Origin: Novosphingobium sp. JCM 18896 | Lineage (GTDB): Bacteria > Pseudomonadota > Alphaproteobacteria > Sphingomonadales > Sphingomonadaceae | DNA: 64,000 nucleotides | Direction of reading: 5' to 3' | Assembly: GCF_025938095.1 (NCBI RefSeq) | Contig: NZ_JAPCZF010000010.1 | Coordinates: 1 to 64,000 of the forward strand | Shown: piece after piece, positions 18,550 through 27,090 of the stretch | Numbering within the stretch: position 1 is the first letter of the stretch | Layout: each line of letters begins with the position of its first letter | Translations under genes and position numbers: made by a program | Notes under the pieces: model-generated | Told to the model about the DNA's origin: nothing | Databases searched by the model: none | Seen by the model: only the letters and a program-made list of their open reading frames with translations

Positions 18550-19481
18550 TAGTCGAGCGTCTGCCCGTCCTGGTCGCGCAGATCGTTGTGGATCGCCACC
18601 GCGGCGCGCGAGCCGGTGCCCATCGCCGTGCCGATCTGGTCCAGCCCATCGACCGCGTCGCCGGCGGCATAGACCCCGTCCAGGCTGGCGCGCTGGTGGG
18701 GATCGGTCGCATAGCACTGGCCGCCGACCAGATCGGTCCCCAGCATCCGCCCCAGGTCGTTGCGGGTGTGCGATCCCAGCGCGGCATACAGCGTGTCCAT
18801 CACCTCGGTCTGCCCGTCGGCCAGCGTCAGCACCACCCGGTCGCCCGAGAAGTCGAACCCCGAGACGGGTGCCGCGACGACGCTGATCCCGGCCGCGTCG
18901 GACTGCGCCTGGGCGTCGGGGTCCAGCCCCTCGCCGGTCAGCGAGATCATCACGATGTCCGGGCTGTAGGTGCGCAGGAACAGCGCCTCGGCCAGGGCGT
19001 GTCGGTCGCCGCCCAGCACGCCGATGCGCTTGCCGGTCTGTTCGAACGCGTCGCAGATCGGGCAATAGCGCAGCAGGCCGCGGTCGACGGCGTCGGCGTG
19101 CACGTCCTCGGGGACCGGCGGGCGGTGGTTGACCACCCCGGTCGCCAGCAGGACGGTGCGGGCGGTGATCGGGCCTGCGTCGGTCTGGGCGGTGAAGAGC
19201 CGGCCGTCGCGCCGCAGCCCGGTGACTTCCCCTCGGCGCAGATCGGCCCCGTAGCGTCGCGCCTGGTCGGCCATGTTCTCCAGCAGGTCGGCGCCGACCA
19301 CGCCCTGCGGATAGCCCGCGTGGTTGTGCGACCGCGGGACCATCTTCAGCCGCCCCTCGCCCTTGTCGACCAGCACCACCTTGCGGTGGAAGCGGCCCAG
19401 ATAGATGGCCGCGGTCAGGCCGGCCGGGCCGCCCCCGACGATCAGGCAGTCAATCCGTCCGGCGGTGGGGGCGTCTGGCAT
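18549..19481 (-). CDS. NAD(P)/FAD oxidoreductase, thioredoxin-reductase-like
   Basis: About 310 residues. The FAD motif IVGGGPAGLTAAIYLGRF opens the protein, RYCPICDAFE takes the place of the redox CxxC of thioredoxin reductase, GVLGGDRHALAEALFL is the NAD(P) site, and GVYAAGDAVDGLDQIGTAMG the C-terminal FAD stretch. The start at 19481 is preferred because AAGGAG stands before it. Its stop codon TAG uses the first base of the IS5 element, so the extreme C-terminus may have been trimmed by the insertion. GC content and third-position G/C are visibly higher than in the neighbours, suggesting transfer from another lineage. The function may be thiol or peroxide metabolism. Confidence 0.85.
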   Translation of the reverse strand: MPDAPTAGRIDCLIVGGGPAGLTAAIYLGRFHRKVVLVDKGEGRLKMVPRSHNHAGYPQGVVGADLLENMADQARRYGADLRRGEVTGLRRDGRLFTAQTDAGPITARTVLLATGVVNHRPPVPEDVHADAVDRGLLRYCPICDAFEQTGKRIGVLGGDRHALAEALFLRTYSPDIVMISLTGEGLDPDAQAQSDAAGISVVAAPVSGFDFSGDRVVLTLADGQTEVMDTLYAALGSHTRNDLGRMLGTDLVGGQCYATDPHQRASLDGVYAAGDAVDGLDQIGTAMGTGSRAAVAIHNDLRDQDGQTLD

Positions 19482-19530
19482 CGGGTCTCCTTCTGCGCGG
19501 GTAGGGCGCGACGGGGCGGGGCAAGGGGGT

Positions 19531-19620
19531 TCAGCGCATCCGCAACTCGCCGTCGATGCGAATCGTTTCACCGTTTAGATAGGCGTTCTCGATGATGAAG
19601 GCGGCCACCGGTGTCTCGAA
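19531..19620 (-). pseudogene. C-terminal stub of a short-chain dehydrogenase
   Basis: The frame reads FETPVAAFIIENAYLNGETIRIDGELRM then stops, in pieces typical of the last 30 residues of SDR enzymes (AAFIIEN, NGETIRIDG). Nothing SDR-like precedes it; the upstream sequence from about 19622 is unrelated. It is a remnant left by a rearrangement next to the IS5/flavoprotein segment. Confidence 0.7.
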
Positions 19621-19962
19621 AGCCGTGGCTCTAGAATACGAGTTTCCTGTCCCCGATCTCAAATAGAAAAAGCAGAGAAGGTTGGATTTGAGACCCATCC
19701 CCTCCGCCATCCGCATACGTCAAGACGGTGCCGGCACGATCCGCGATACCTGCGGTGTGCGAGCTGATGTTCGAACATAGTGAATCAGGTGTTCGCGCCT
19801 GCCACTTCAGAAAGTCACTCGTGACGGGCAGGCTCGATACGAACGCGATCAGGCCGTTTCCGCAGCCGACCTCGACACTGACGAGTGCCCGTTATCGACA
19901 GCTGCAAATCGTCGGCGTGCCATTAAGCCGGCACCGCCGCGCCCGGCACCGCGCTCTAAGGC
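19621..19962. other. Gene-free stretch
   Basis: About 340 bases between the SDR stub and the GlcG-like gene with no recognisable gene, hairpin or repeat. The left edge is the breakpoint of the SDR remnant. Confidence 0.5.
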
Positions 19963-20382
19963 TCAGCCGCGCGCGAACGCCTGCGCCGCTGCCTCGGCCA
20001 CGCCCTGGCCCTGCTTGCCGGTGCCGCCCGACACGCCCACCGCGCCGATAACCGTATCGCCCTCCTTGATCGGCACGCCCCCGGCAAAGATCATCACCTT
20101 GCCGTCGTTGGAGGCATGGATGCCGTAGAAGTCGGCGCCCGGCTGGGCGAGCTTCGCCAGCGCCTTGGTCTCGACGTCGAACGCGCGCGCCGTCCACGCC
20201 TTGCCGATCGCGATGTCGACGCTGCCGCGCCACGCATCGTCCATCCGCGCGAACGCTAGGAGGCAGCCGCCCGCGTCCACCACCGCGATGTTCATCGGGT
20301 TGCCGATTCGCTCGGCCTCCGCGATCCCCGCATCGATGATCGTCCGCGCGTCGTTCAGGTCGAGTGTCTGGATGGTGTGCAT
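19963..20382 (-). CDS. GlcG/HbpS-family heme-binding-like protein
   Basis: A 139-residue protein with the GlcG/HbpS layout: AVVDAGGCLLAFARMDDAW (about 34-52), an A-rich middle and the C-terminal IGAVGVSGGTGKQGQ. Members bind heme or cobalamin or act in cofactor sensing; the true role of most is unknown. Start is the ATG with GGAGACACGCC upstream. It precedes nothing obvious on its strand except the broken SDR region. Confidence 0.85.
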   Translation of the reverse strand: MHTIQTLDLNDARTIIDAGIAEAERIGNPMNIAVVDAGGCLLAFARMDDAWRGSVDIAIGKAWTARAFDVETKALAKLAQPGADFYGIHASNDGKVMIFAGGVPIKEGDTVIGAVGVSGGTGKQGQGVAEAAAQAFARG

Positions 20383-20485
20383 GGCGTGTCTCCGTGGCCG
20401 GTTCGGGGAAAACCGCTCAACGCACGCCGCCGCGCGCGGGTCCCCCCGCGGGCGAGAGCGACGCGCTAGGGTGCCGACCGCTCCG

Positions 20486-20779
20486 CTATTTCGCGGCCAG
20501 CAGGGTGAACTTGTGAATCTGCGGCGGTTCGGAAAACAGTTCTTCTGCCTTCTCCATCAGTGCGGCGGCAACCTTGCCGTCAAGATGGGCCTGCCGATCC
20601 TCCTCCGTGTCGAACGTATCGAAGATCGCGTACGCACCGGGGCCTTCCTCGATCGCATACCAGGTCAGAGTGCCCGGCTCAGCTTGAACGAGCGGCAATG
20701 CCGAGGTCAGGAAATCGGCGACATCGCGCTCTTTTCCGGGCTTGGCCTTCATTGGTACATACAGGGCAAGTTTGGGCAT
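20486..20779 (-). CDS. Putative quinol monooxygenase (ABM domain)
   Basis: A 97-residue antibiotic-biosynthesis-monooxygenase-domain protein, a ferredoxin-like fold that acts as a dimer. The stretches LYVPMKAKPGKERDVADFL, TLTWYAIEEGPGAYAIFDTF and ALMEKAEELFSEPP are typical. GAGGAGTCATTT gives a good ribosome site before the ATG. It lies about 100 bases upstream of the GlcG-like gene on the same strand, so the two may share a transcript. Possibly acts on quinols or small electrophiles. Confidence 0.88.
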   Translation of the reverse strand: MPKLALYVPMKAKPGKERDVADFLTSALPLVQAEPGTLTWYAIEEGPGAYAIFDTFDTEEDRQAHLDGKVAAALMEKAEELFSEPPQIHKFTLLAAK

Positions 20780-20889
20780 AAATGACTCCTCAAATGAAAC
20801 GGGCAGATATCATTCCGCAAAGTAACGGACGAACGGGCCGGTCGTTCCCCTAGAGGCGGAGCACATGCGGCCCCGCCTCCTCGTCGAAA

Positions 20890-20988
20890 TCAGAACTGCT
20901 GTGCGGTCGGCCGGATGACGATCGCGTTGACGTCGACGTCATCAGGTTGTTCGACAGCGAACGCGATAGCACGCGGGACCGATCTTGC
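20890..20988 (-). pseudogene. C-terminal stub of another short-chain dehydrogenase
   Basis: The last 30 or so codons read RAIAFAVEQPDDVDVNAIVI and end RPTAQQF, matching the C-terminus of YdfG-like SDR enzymes. The part upstream of about 20990 does not continue the family in any frame. This is the second SDR tail in 1.4 kb. Confidence 0.65.
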
Positions 20989-21059
20989 TCTCGGTTATCA
21001 TCTCCGGCGCCCTCGCGACGTTGAACGTCGCAGCGGGCTGGCCAGCGATGTCTTTGCTC

Positions 21060-21296
21060 TCAGGACCGCTGCGTCGTTTGCCGAACCGGGCTGACGCGGC
21101 CGCGTGTGCAGCAACGGCCCCTCGCGAGATTCCTGGTCAATGCCCGCACTGTGCTCGCCAGCGCGCGTGCGCGCTGGAACACGCGGCCGCCCAAGTCGAC
21201 GAACCGCGGATTTGAACTGAAGCGGAAGCCCCTTGGGATCCGGACGGCGACGCCCGCGATCGCGTGGTCAGCTTCCACCACGAAGTGAGAGGACAC
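21060..21296 (-). CDS. Small protein of unknown function
   Basis: A 78-residue frame starting at GTG (21294-21296), six bases after GGAGG, which is a strong ribosome site. The N-terminus FVVEADHAIAGVAVRIP followed by GFRFSSNPRFVDLGGRVF reads like a small conserved sphingomonad protein, and the second half is arginine-rich. I do not recognise a function. The C-terminal part may be extended by lost homology, since it overlaps no other gene. Confidence 0.5.
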   Translation of the reverse strand: MSSHFVVEADHAIAGVAVRIPRGFRFSSNPRFVDLGGRVFQRARALASTVRALTRNLARGRCCTRGRVSPVRQTTQRS

Positions 21297-21972
21297 GATC
21301 TGCCTCCAGCGTGAGCCGGTGGTCGTGACGTTGGCCGAACGCGCTATTGCTCGCGAATTTGATTGGACCGTTGCGCCGTCTGGCGCGGTCGACGGGAAGT
21401 GAAGCCCTTGGCGCGCAGCTTGCGCGAGCTACCTAGGGCGGGCAGGCGTGCGGTGCTGCTCCCCGGGTGGATCTCGGAATGATGCTTCATGGTCATCATG
21501 ACCGGGCTACTATTGTCCATGATGCGATGGAAGTCAATTGGCGTGGCATTCTGATTTCATTGCCGTGCGCCAATCGTCCTAAAGAAATCGGGATTGATAA
21601 GGATCTCTGAAAAAAGGTCAGCAACGAATATTTTAACGGCTCCTGGCTGTGATCAAGCTTGGTCGCGGCGAATTACGCAATTGAGGTGCTGGATGTGGGG
21701 CGCTGCTTCCAATTCTTCGATATAATCTTCGGCGCTGTGCGGGGTGTTCGGCCGTCGGTCAGCTCGTCGGGCTCGCCGCATGGCTGACCGAGTATCGCGT
21801 CGCGCGAAGGTACGGCTGAATGAAGGATCATTGCCGACAAGGAGGCGAGACGTGTTGCCGGCCATGCCGTCTTGCCTGCTCGTCGGCCGATCGCGAGAGC
21901 GGAACGGTCATGTGGCCGCGTCCTCCCTCCGCGCGGGTTCGGCGAAGCATCGCGTCCGGGCGTACCCGTGGC
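21297..21972. other. Gene-free stretch
   Basis: About 680 bases. There is a short dyad GGTCATCATGACC at 21491-21503. The minus strand at 21653-21760 has a coherent reading stretch (ending HLNCVIRRDQA) that could be the tail of a lost gene, but I cannot assign it. Otherwise nothing is seen. Confidence 0.45.
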
Positions 21973-23571
21973 TCATTGCCCGATGCTGAAGCTGTCGGCC
22001 CGCGCCAGGCTCCATGCGGCGCTATAGAAGTCCTGCTCGGGTCTCTTGCGGAGGAGGTCACCGTCCTCGAGGAAGGTGTGGAGCTGCGAGAACATCCGCA
22101 CTTCGGTGGGGCTGACGCGGCGGACCAGATGATGCGGCCCGATCATGGACGGCTGGGCGAGCCCCGCCGCCGCCAGCATGTCGGATAGGGCGAGCAGCGT
22201 GTTCCGGTGGAAGTTGGCGACGCGCTCGGCCTTGTCCGGAACGACGAGCGCCCGTTGTCGCAGCGGATCCTGCGTAGCGACGCCCACGGGACATCGGTTC
22301 GTGTGACAGGTCAGCGACTGGATGCAGCCGAGCGCGAACATGAAGCCGCGTCCGGCGTTGGTCCAATCGGCCCCCAGCGCGAGCGTCGCAGCGATGTCGA
22401 AGGCGCTGACGATCTTTCCCGCAGCTCCGACCCGGATCCGATTGCGGAGACCGGCGCCCACCAGCGTGTTGTGCACGAATAGGAGGCCTTCGCGCAGTGG
22501 CATGCCCAGGTGATCGATGAATTCGGCCGGCGAGGCCCCAGTGCCGCCTTCCGCGCCGTCGACCACGATGAAGTCGGGCAGGACGCCGCTTTCGCGCATG
22601 GCCTTGACTATCCCCATGAATTCCCAGGGCTGACCCACGCAGAGCTTGAAGCCAACGGGCTTGCCGCCGGAGAGACGGCGCAGTTCGGACAGGAAGTGCG
22701 TAAATTCAAGCGGCGTCGAGAAAGCGCGGTGCCGCGCCGGCGATATGCAGTCCTCGCCTGTCGGCACGCCGCGTGTCTGAGAGATTTCCGGCGTCACCTT
22801 CTCAGCCGGGAGGATGCCGCCGTGTCCCGGCTTCGCACCCTGGCTGAGCTTGACTTCGATCATCTTGACCTGCGCGTTGCGTGCCTGCTTCTCGAACTGG
22901 ATCGGATCGAAGTTGCCGTCTGCCGTGCGGCATCCAAAGTAACCGCTGCCGATCTCCCAGATCAGGTCGCCGCCCGCCTCGCGGTGATAGGGACTGATGC
23001 TGCCCTCTCCAGTGTCGTGTGCGAAGCCGCCGAGCGCCGCGCCCTTGTTGAGCGCACGGATCGCATTGGCGCTCAATGAGCCGAAGCTTATGGCCGAGAT
23101 GTTCAGGATGCTGCTGGAGTAGGGCTGAGTACAGGACTCGCCGCCGATCCGGAGCCGGAACTTCGCCGGGTCGGTGGGCGGAGCGGAGCGCACGGAGTGC
23201 GCGATGAACTCGTATCCATTCTCGTAGACGTCGAGTAGCGTGCCGAACGCGCGATCGCTCACCTCGTCCTTGGCCCGGGCGTATACCAGCGATCGCTGGC
23301 TTCGCGAGAACGGGGTCTTATCCTGGTCGCCCTCGATCATGTACTGCCGGATCTCTGGGCGGATCTCCTCGAAGAACCAGCGCAGGTGACCGATGATCGG
23401 ATAGTTGCGCCTGACGGAGTGGACTGGCTGCGTGAGGTCGTAGAGGCCCACGAAGGTGAGGGCTGCGGCGACAATGAACATCGGGATCGCCCAGACGTGT
23501 GGCAGGTAGTAGCCTGAGACGATCATGGTGATGATAGCGACCGCTAGGGCGCTGAAACGGGTCAGTAGCAA
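21973..23571 (-). CDS. FMN-binding glutamate-synthase-family membrane protein
   Basis: A 532-residue protein with two N-terminal hydrophobic segments (residues about 5-45), then the FMN/glutamate-synthase central domain: ISFGSLSANAIRALNKGA (about 162), HDTGEGSISPYHREAGGD, KPGHGGILPAEKVT, VVDGAEGGTGASP and CHTNRCPVGVATQDP, the cysteine-rich loop that holds an iron-sulfur cluster in GltB. It lacks the glutaminase domain, so it is not a full glutamate synthase. Such stand-alone proteins are membrane-associated oxidoreductases of uncertain substrate. Divergent from metY. Confidence 0.9.
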   Translation of the reverse strand: MLLTRFSALAVAIITMIVSGYYLPHVWAIPMFIVAAALTFVGLYDLTQPVHSVRRNYPIIGHLRWFFEEIRPEIRQYMIEGDQDKTPFSRSQRSLVYARAKDEVSDRAFGTLLDVYENGYEFIAHSVRSAPPTDPAKFRLRIGGESCTQPYSSSILNISAISFGSLSANAIRALNKGAALGGFAHDTGEGSISPYHREAGGDLIWEIGSGYFGCRTADGNFDPIQFEKQARNAQVKMIEVKLSQGAKPGHGGILPAEKVTPEISQTRGVPTGEDCISPARHRAFSTPLEFTHFLSELRRLSGGKPVGFKLCVGQPWEFMGIVKAMRESGVLPDFIVVDGAEGGTGASPAEFIDHLGMPLREGLLFVHNTLVGAGLRNRIRVGAAGKIVSAFDIAATLALGADWTNAGRGFMFALGCIQSLTCHTNRCPVGVATQDPLRQRALVVPDKAERVANFHRNTLLALSDMLAAAGLAQPSMIGPHHLVRRVSPTEVRMFSQLHTFLEDGDLLRKRPEQDFYSAAWSLARADSFSIGQ

Positions 23572-24099
23572 TTGGCACTCCGGGTTCCGGAAGCCGACCT
23601 GAAGTCTGACGGGCGCGCGCTCACTAGGGCGGCGGGCCAGGTCGGATCGGAATCACAATGGGCGTCACGTTCGTTAAGCGTACGAACGATCGATTGTTTC
23701 GCAGCAACCCGGAGATACGGGGCGCAGCGACGCCTTCTTACCCCAGCGGCGGAAGTGGTATGCCGCCCCTGGGGCCTGCAGGCGCGGAGTGCTGCTGCCA
23801 GGATGGAGTGACACGGGATATCTGCTGTACATGCCAGGGAGTATGCGGCCGGACCTTCTGTCAAGTCAAACGAGCCCCGGTGAGCGATGCAACGTTACGC
23901 CGGATCGCTCACGCCGGGTGACGTGGTACGGAACGATGACGCGCAAGCTCGGCCCGGACGCGGTGACGGTGCCATCGAACGCGGATCGAACGTCGTCGCC
24001 GCGCATCCCTTGCGGATCTAGGCTCGGGCTCGACGAGTAACCGTCCGGTTGACGGCGTACGACCAAAGAGGCTTCAAGGTCGCGGACAAGGAGCCTGAC
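23572..24099. other. Divergent intergenic region between the FMN enzyme and metY
   Basis: No gene is evident. It must contain both promoters. It holds the dyad CGTTCGT / ACGAACG at 23668-23688, described separately. AAGGAG at 24088-24093 is the ribosome site of metY. Confidence 0.5.
23668..23688. promoter_or_regulatory. Dyad, possible operator
   Basis: CGTTCGT, seven bases, then ACGAACG: exact inverted arms of seven bases, about 100 bases upstream of the FMN-enzyme start in a divergent region. A regulator-binding site is plausible; no regulator gene lies beside it. Confidence 0.4.
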
Positions 24100-25371
24100 A
24101 TGAAGCTGGAATCGATCGCCCTACACCATGGTTATGTTCCGGAGCCGACCACCCGTGCAGCTGCGGTCCCGGTATACCAGACCACGTCCTACACGTTCGA
24201 CGACACGCAGCACGGCGCGGACCTCTTCGACCTCAAGGTGGAGGGGAACATCTACACCCGGATCATGAACCCCACCACCGCGGTTCTTGAGGCGCGCGTC
24301 GCCGAGATGGAGGGGGGTATCGCGGGACTTGGTCTCGCGTCGGGCATGGCGGCCATCACCTATGCCATCCAGGCGATCGCGGGGGCGGGCGACAACATCG
24401 TCTCGGTGTCTCAGCTGTATGGAGGCACCTACAACCTCTTCATGCACGCCTTCCCCCGTCAGGGCATCGACGTGCGATTGGTCGATGGCGCGGATCTCGC
24501 GTCCTTGGAGGCCGCCATCGACCACCGTACCAAGGCGGTGTTCCTGGAGTCGATCGGCAATCCTGCCGGAAACATCGTGGACATCGGGAAGGTCGCCGAG
24601 GTCGCCCATCGCAACGGTGTCCCGGTGATCGTCGACAATACTGTCGCCACGCCCATCCTGTGCCGCCCGATCGACTTCGGTGCGGACATCGTGATCCACT
24701 CGCTCACCAAATACATCGGCGGGCACGGCACGACGATAGGCGGGATGATCGTCGACAGCGGACGCTTCGACTGGACCGCCGACAAGGAGCGGTTCGCGAT
24801 CCTGAACGAGCCTGACCCCTCATACCACGGGGTCGTGTACACTGAGGCGCTGGGACCTGCGGCTTTCATCGGTCGGGCGAGGGTCGGTCCGCTCCGGAAC
24901 ACCGGTGCCGCGCTGTCGCCGTACAGCGCGTTTCTTCTGCTGCAGGGGCTGGAGACGCTGGCGCTCCGGATGGAACGGCACTGCGAGAACGCGCTCAGGG
25001 TGGCGGAGCACCTGCGAAGCCATCCGAGGGTGCGGTGGGTCAATTACGCAGGTCTGCCAGATAGCGTTTACAACGGGCTGGCCCAGAAGCTCACTCGCGG
25101 GAAGGCATCTGGCATTCTGAGCTTCGGCATCGACGGTGGCGAGGAGGCGGGAGGCCGGTTCATCGATGGCCTCCAGATGATACTCAGGCTCGTGAACATC
25201 GGTGACGCCAAGTCGTTGGCCTGTCATCCGGCGTCCACTACCCACCGGCAGCTGAGCGACGAGGAACTCGCGAAGGCAGGCGTCAGCAGGGATCTGGTTC
25301 GCATCTCCGTCGGAATCGAGCATATCGACGACATCATCGCGGACATAGACCAGGCGCTTAACCGGAGTTAG
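24100..25371 (+). CDS. metY: O-acetylhomoserine sulfhydrylase (MetY)
   Basis: A 423-residue PLP enzyme of the Cys/Met-metabolism family that joins O-acetylhomoserine with sulfide to give homocysteine. Seen: VYQTTSYTFDDTQHGADLF (about 26-44), YTRIMNPTTAVLE, SGMAAITYAIQ, the PLP-lysine in HSLTKYIGGHG (about 210), and the C-terminal SLACHPASTTHRQL. ATG at 24100 follows AAGGAG; the upstream ATG at 24049 has no such site. This is a complete housekeeping-type gene, standing alone in an accessory setting. Confidence 0.95.
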   Translation: MKLESIALHHGYVPEPTTRAAAVPVYQTTSYTFDDTQHGADLFDLKVEGNIYTRIMNPTTAVLEARVAEMEGGIAGLGLASGMAAITYAIQAIAGAGDNIVSVSQLYGGTYNLFMHAFPRQGIDVRLVDGADLASLEAAIDHRTKAVFLESIGNPAGNIVDIGKVAEVAHRNGVPVIVDNTVATPILCRPIDFGADIVIHSLTKYIGGHGTTIGGMIVDSGRFDWTADKERFAILNEPDPSYHGVVYTEALGPAAFIGRARVGPLRNTGAALSPYSAFLLLQGLETLALRMERHCENALRVAEHLRSHPRVRWVNYAGLPDSVYNGLAQKLTRGKASGILSFGIDGGEEAGGRFIDGLQMILRLVNIGDAKSLACHPASTTHRQLSDEELAKAGVSRDLVRISVGIEHIDDIIADIDQALNRS

Positions 25372-25582
25372 TCGGCGAAGACCTCCAAGGAAGGAAAGCG
25401 ATTGACGCGTTTCCAGTTCCGACGCCGACGCTGCGCAAGATCGCTGAAGGGGGAGATCTGGCAGCCTTGAGACCATCCGGGGGATCGGCGAGCGTGACGA
25501 GCGCTCAGAGCGCCGCTTTCCCGGTCCCGGTTGCAAAGCATAGCCTAGCACGGAGGTCGTTCCGCATATGTCTTGGTGGCGA

Positions 25583-25608
25583 GCCGGCGCCCCCGTTGGG
25601 GCGCCGGC
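25583..25608 (-). terminator. Perfect GC-rich hairpin after the DUF465 gene
   Basis: Arms GCCGGCGCCCC (25583-25593) and GGGGCGCCGGC (25598-25608), loop CGTT. It lies just past the stop of the small minus-strand gene at 25616. There is no T run, so it may be a factor-assisted terminator or simply a stable mRNA end. Confidence 0.6.
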
Positions 25609-25615
25609 CGCAACA

Positions 25616-25789
25616 TCAGTTCTTCGCCTTCCTCCGAATAAGCGCGGCCAGGCGGTCCTTTACGGCGAGTCGAAGTTTCTTGAGCCGTAGAAGCCTGAAG
25701 GTGTCCGGGACTACGGCGCGGCTCTCCCTCTTGATGGCCTCGTCCAGGCGGCGATGAATGTTCGTCAGTCTAAAGGCTGCAGCTGACAT
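25616..25789 (-). CDS. Small DUF465 (YdcH/SlyX-like) protein
   Basis: A 57-residue frame beginning MSAAAFRLTNIHRRLDEAIK, with the LKKLRLAVKDRLAAL stretch that marks DUF465 proteins (usual motif LKKxRLxLKD). GGAGG stands eight bases before the ATG, an ideal ribosome site, and a strong hairpin follows the stop. It is probably helical, and no function is known for the family. The tail is basic (IRRKAKN). Confidence 0.8.
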   Translation of the reverse strand: MSAAAFRLTNIHRRLDEAIKRESRAVVPDTFRLLRLKKLRLAVKDRLAALIRRKAKN

Positions 25790-25849
25790 GATTTTCCTCC
25801 AAAGGATGATGCGAGCGCCGTGCGCCCGCTGCTTGAGCGAATTGCGGCT

Positions 25850-26130
25850 TCAAGCCTGGGGAGGAGCGCGCGCCCGATAGTAGGCCGAACGCCCGCCGCG
25901 TGTGCTGGCGGAGAGGGCGGGTCCTACGGGTGACGCGGGATGCGCCAGACCGACCCGGCGCACGAACTTGGGTGAGGGCGGTAGGTCGAAGTCCCCCAGG
26001 AGCACCAGCGGGGTCTCACGGGAATTGGCGCGGAGGATCGCGCTGGGAAGCGCTGTAGCATTGCTCGGGCGGGCCGGAGCGAGCCGAGAGACTGCATCGT
26101 GGATGACGGGCGGACCCGAAAACGAGGAAG
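25850..26130 (-). pseudogene. Remnant resembling an endonuclease/exonuclease/phosphatase gene
   Basis: An open frame on the minus strand has a hydrophobic segment (YAALLLLFGLLAGASSF, near 26150) followed by RETPLVLLGDFDLPPSPKF, which resembles the LLGDFNxPP motif of endonuclease/exonuclease/phosphatase enzymes, but with D for N and with little else of the family around it. I take it as a collapsed remnant. The upstream 26131-26607 holds no gene that I can support. Confidence 0.3.
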
Positions 26131-26607
26131 CGCCGGCTAGCAGGCCGAATAGAAGTAGGAGCGCTGCATACGGCCCTCGCTGATCCCACCAATGTGCCCT
26201 ACCCGGCACTCCGCGCCTCCTTTTCTTTAGCTTTGATCTGGGGGCTGACGGACGGATTTCAACCGGTTGCCGATGCAACGCCTGGGCAGATCCGGGGTGG
26301 TACCGCACGGCCTTGCTCGATGGGATCGCTTGCCGTCACAACAGCGGTGGCTGGCACGTCCGACGGAAGGGTGAAGGGCCTGGATTTTGCCTGGAGCCGC
26401 TTCGGTGATACGGTGCCCAGATGGTCATCCACCAGACTTTCCTTCGTCTCCAGGCGCACGGTGGCAGCCTCATGACCCGATACGCGGCCTCGGCGCGCCG
26501 CGGCCGGTAGGCCGCGCGGCGCCGTCGAGGCGGACTGTGGCCGTAATCGGCTCGCGGCGAATGCAGGAGTTGGGTCCGCCGCGACGCGGCGTTGACGGAG
26601 ACACGAG

Positions 26608-26958
26608 GTGAAGCAACCGGCCGAGAGTAATCTCGCGACCTACGTCAAGTTGCGTTGTGCGGACATCGAGGAGGCGATGTCGCGGCATTTCTCCCTCGAC
26701 GAGCACGGCGGGCCATCCGTTCAGGATGCCGATATGGCGAGGCGCCTGGTTGGGTTCCTGATCGAGGTCATGTGCGGTCGGGCGGACGGCCTTTCGGACG
26801 AGATCGTCGAGGCGGTGCCGTTCGACTACCTTTCGAAATTCGGCGACGGCCTCGTCCCCATCCTCAACGACGTGATTGCCCGGGAGGTACCGCCTGCGCT
26901 TCTGTCGCAGGCCATTGACGGCTACTGGCGCGCAATCAGTACCAACTGGTCCCGCTGA
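26608..26958 (+). CDS. Hypothetical protein
   Basis: A 116-residue frame starting at GTG, nine bases after GGAG. The composition is that of a soluble helical protein: LATYVKLRCADIEEAMSRHF, then ARRLVGFLIEVMCGRADGL and ending AIDGYWRAISTNWSR. I recognise no domain. Codon use is typical for the window, supporting a real gene. Confidence 0.55.
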   Translation: MKQPAESNLATYVKLRCADIEEAMSRHFSLDEHGGPSVQDADMARRLVGFLIEVMCGRADGLSDEIVEAVPFDYLSKFGDGLVPILNDVIAREVPPALLSQAIDGYWRAISTNWSR

Positions 26959-27090
26959 AATCGGTCTCGATCGCGGCGGCCGCTCGCAACGCTGCCTGGC
27001 TTCCGCATCGCCGTGTCGATGGCTGACGGGTGCGGAAATCGGGTATACCTAACGGGTATGGACTTGAGGTTTCTGCTGGGTGTTCGGATC

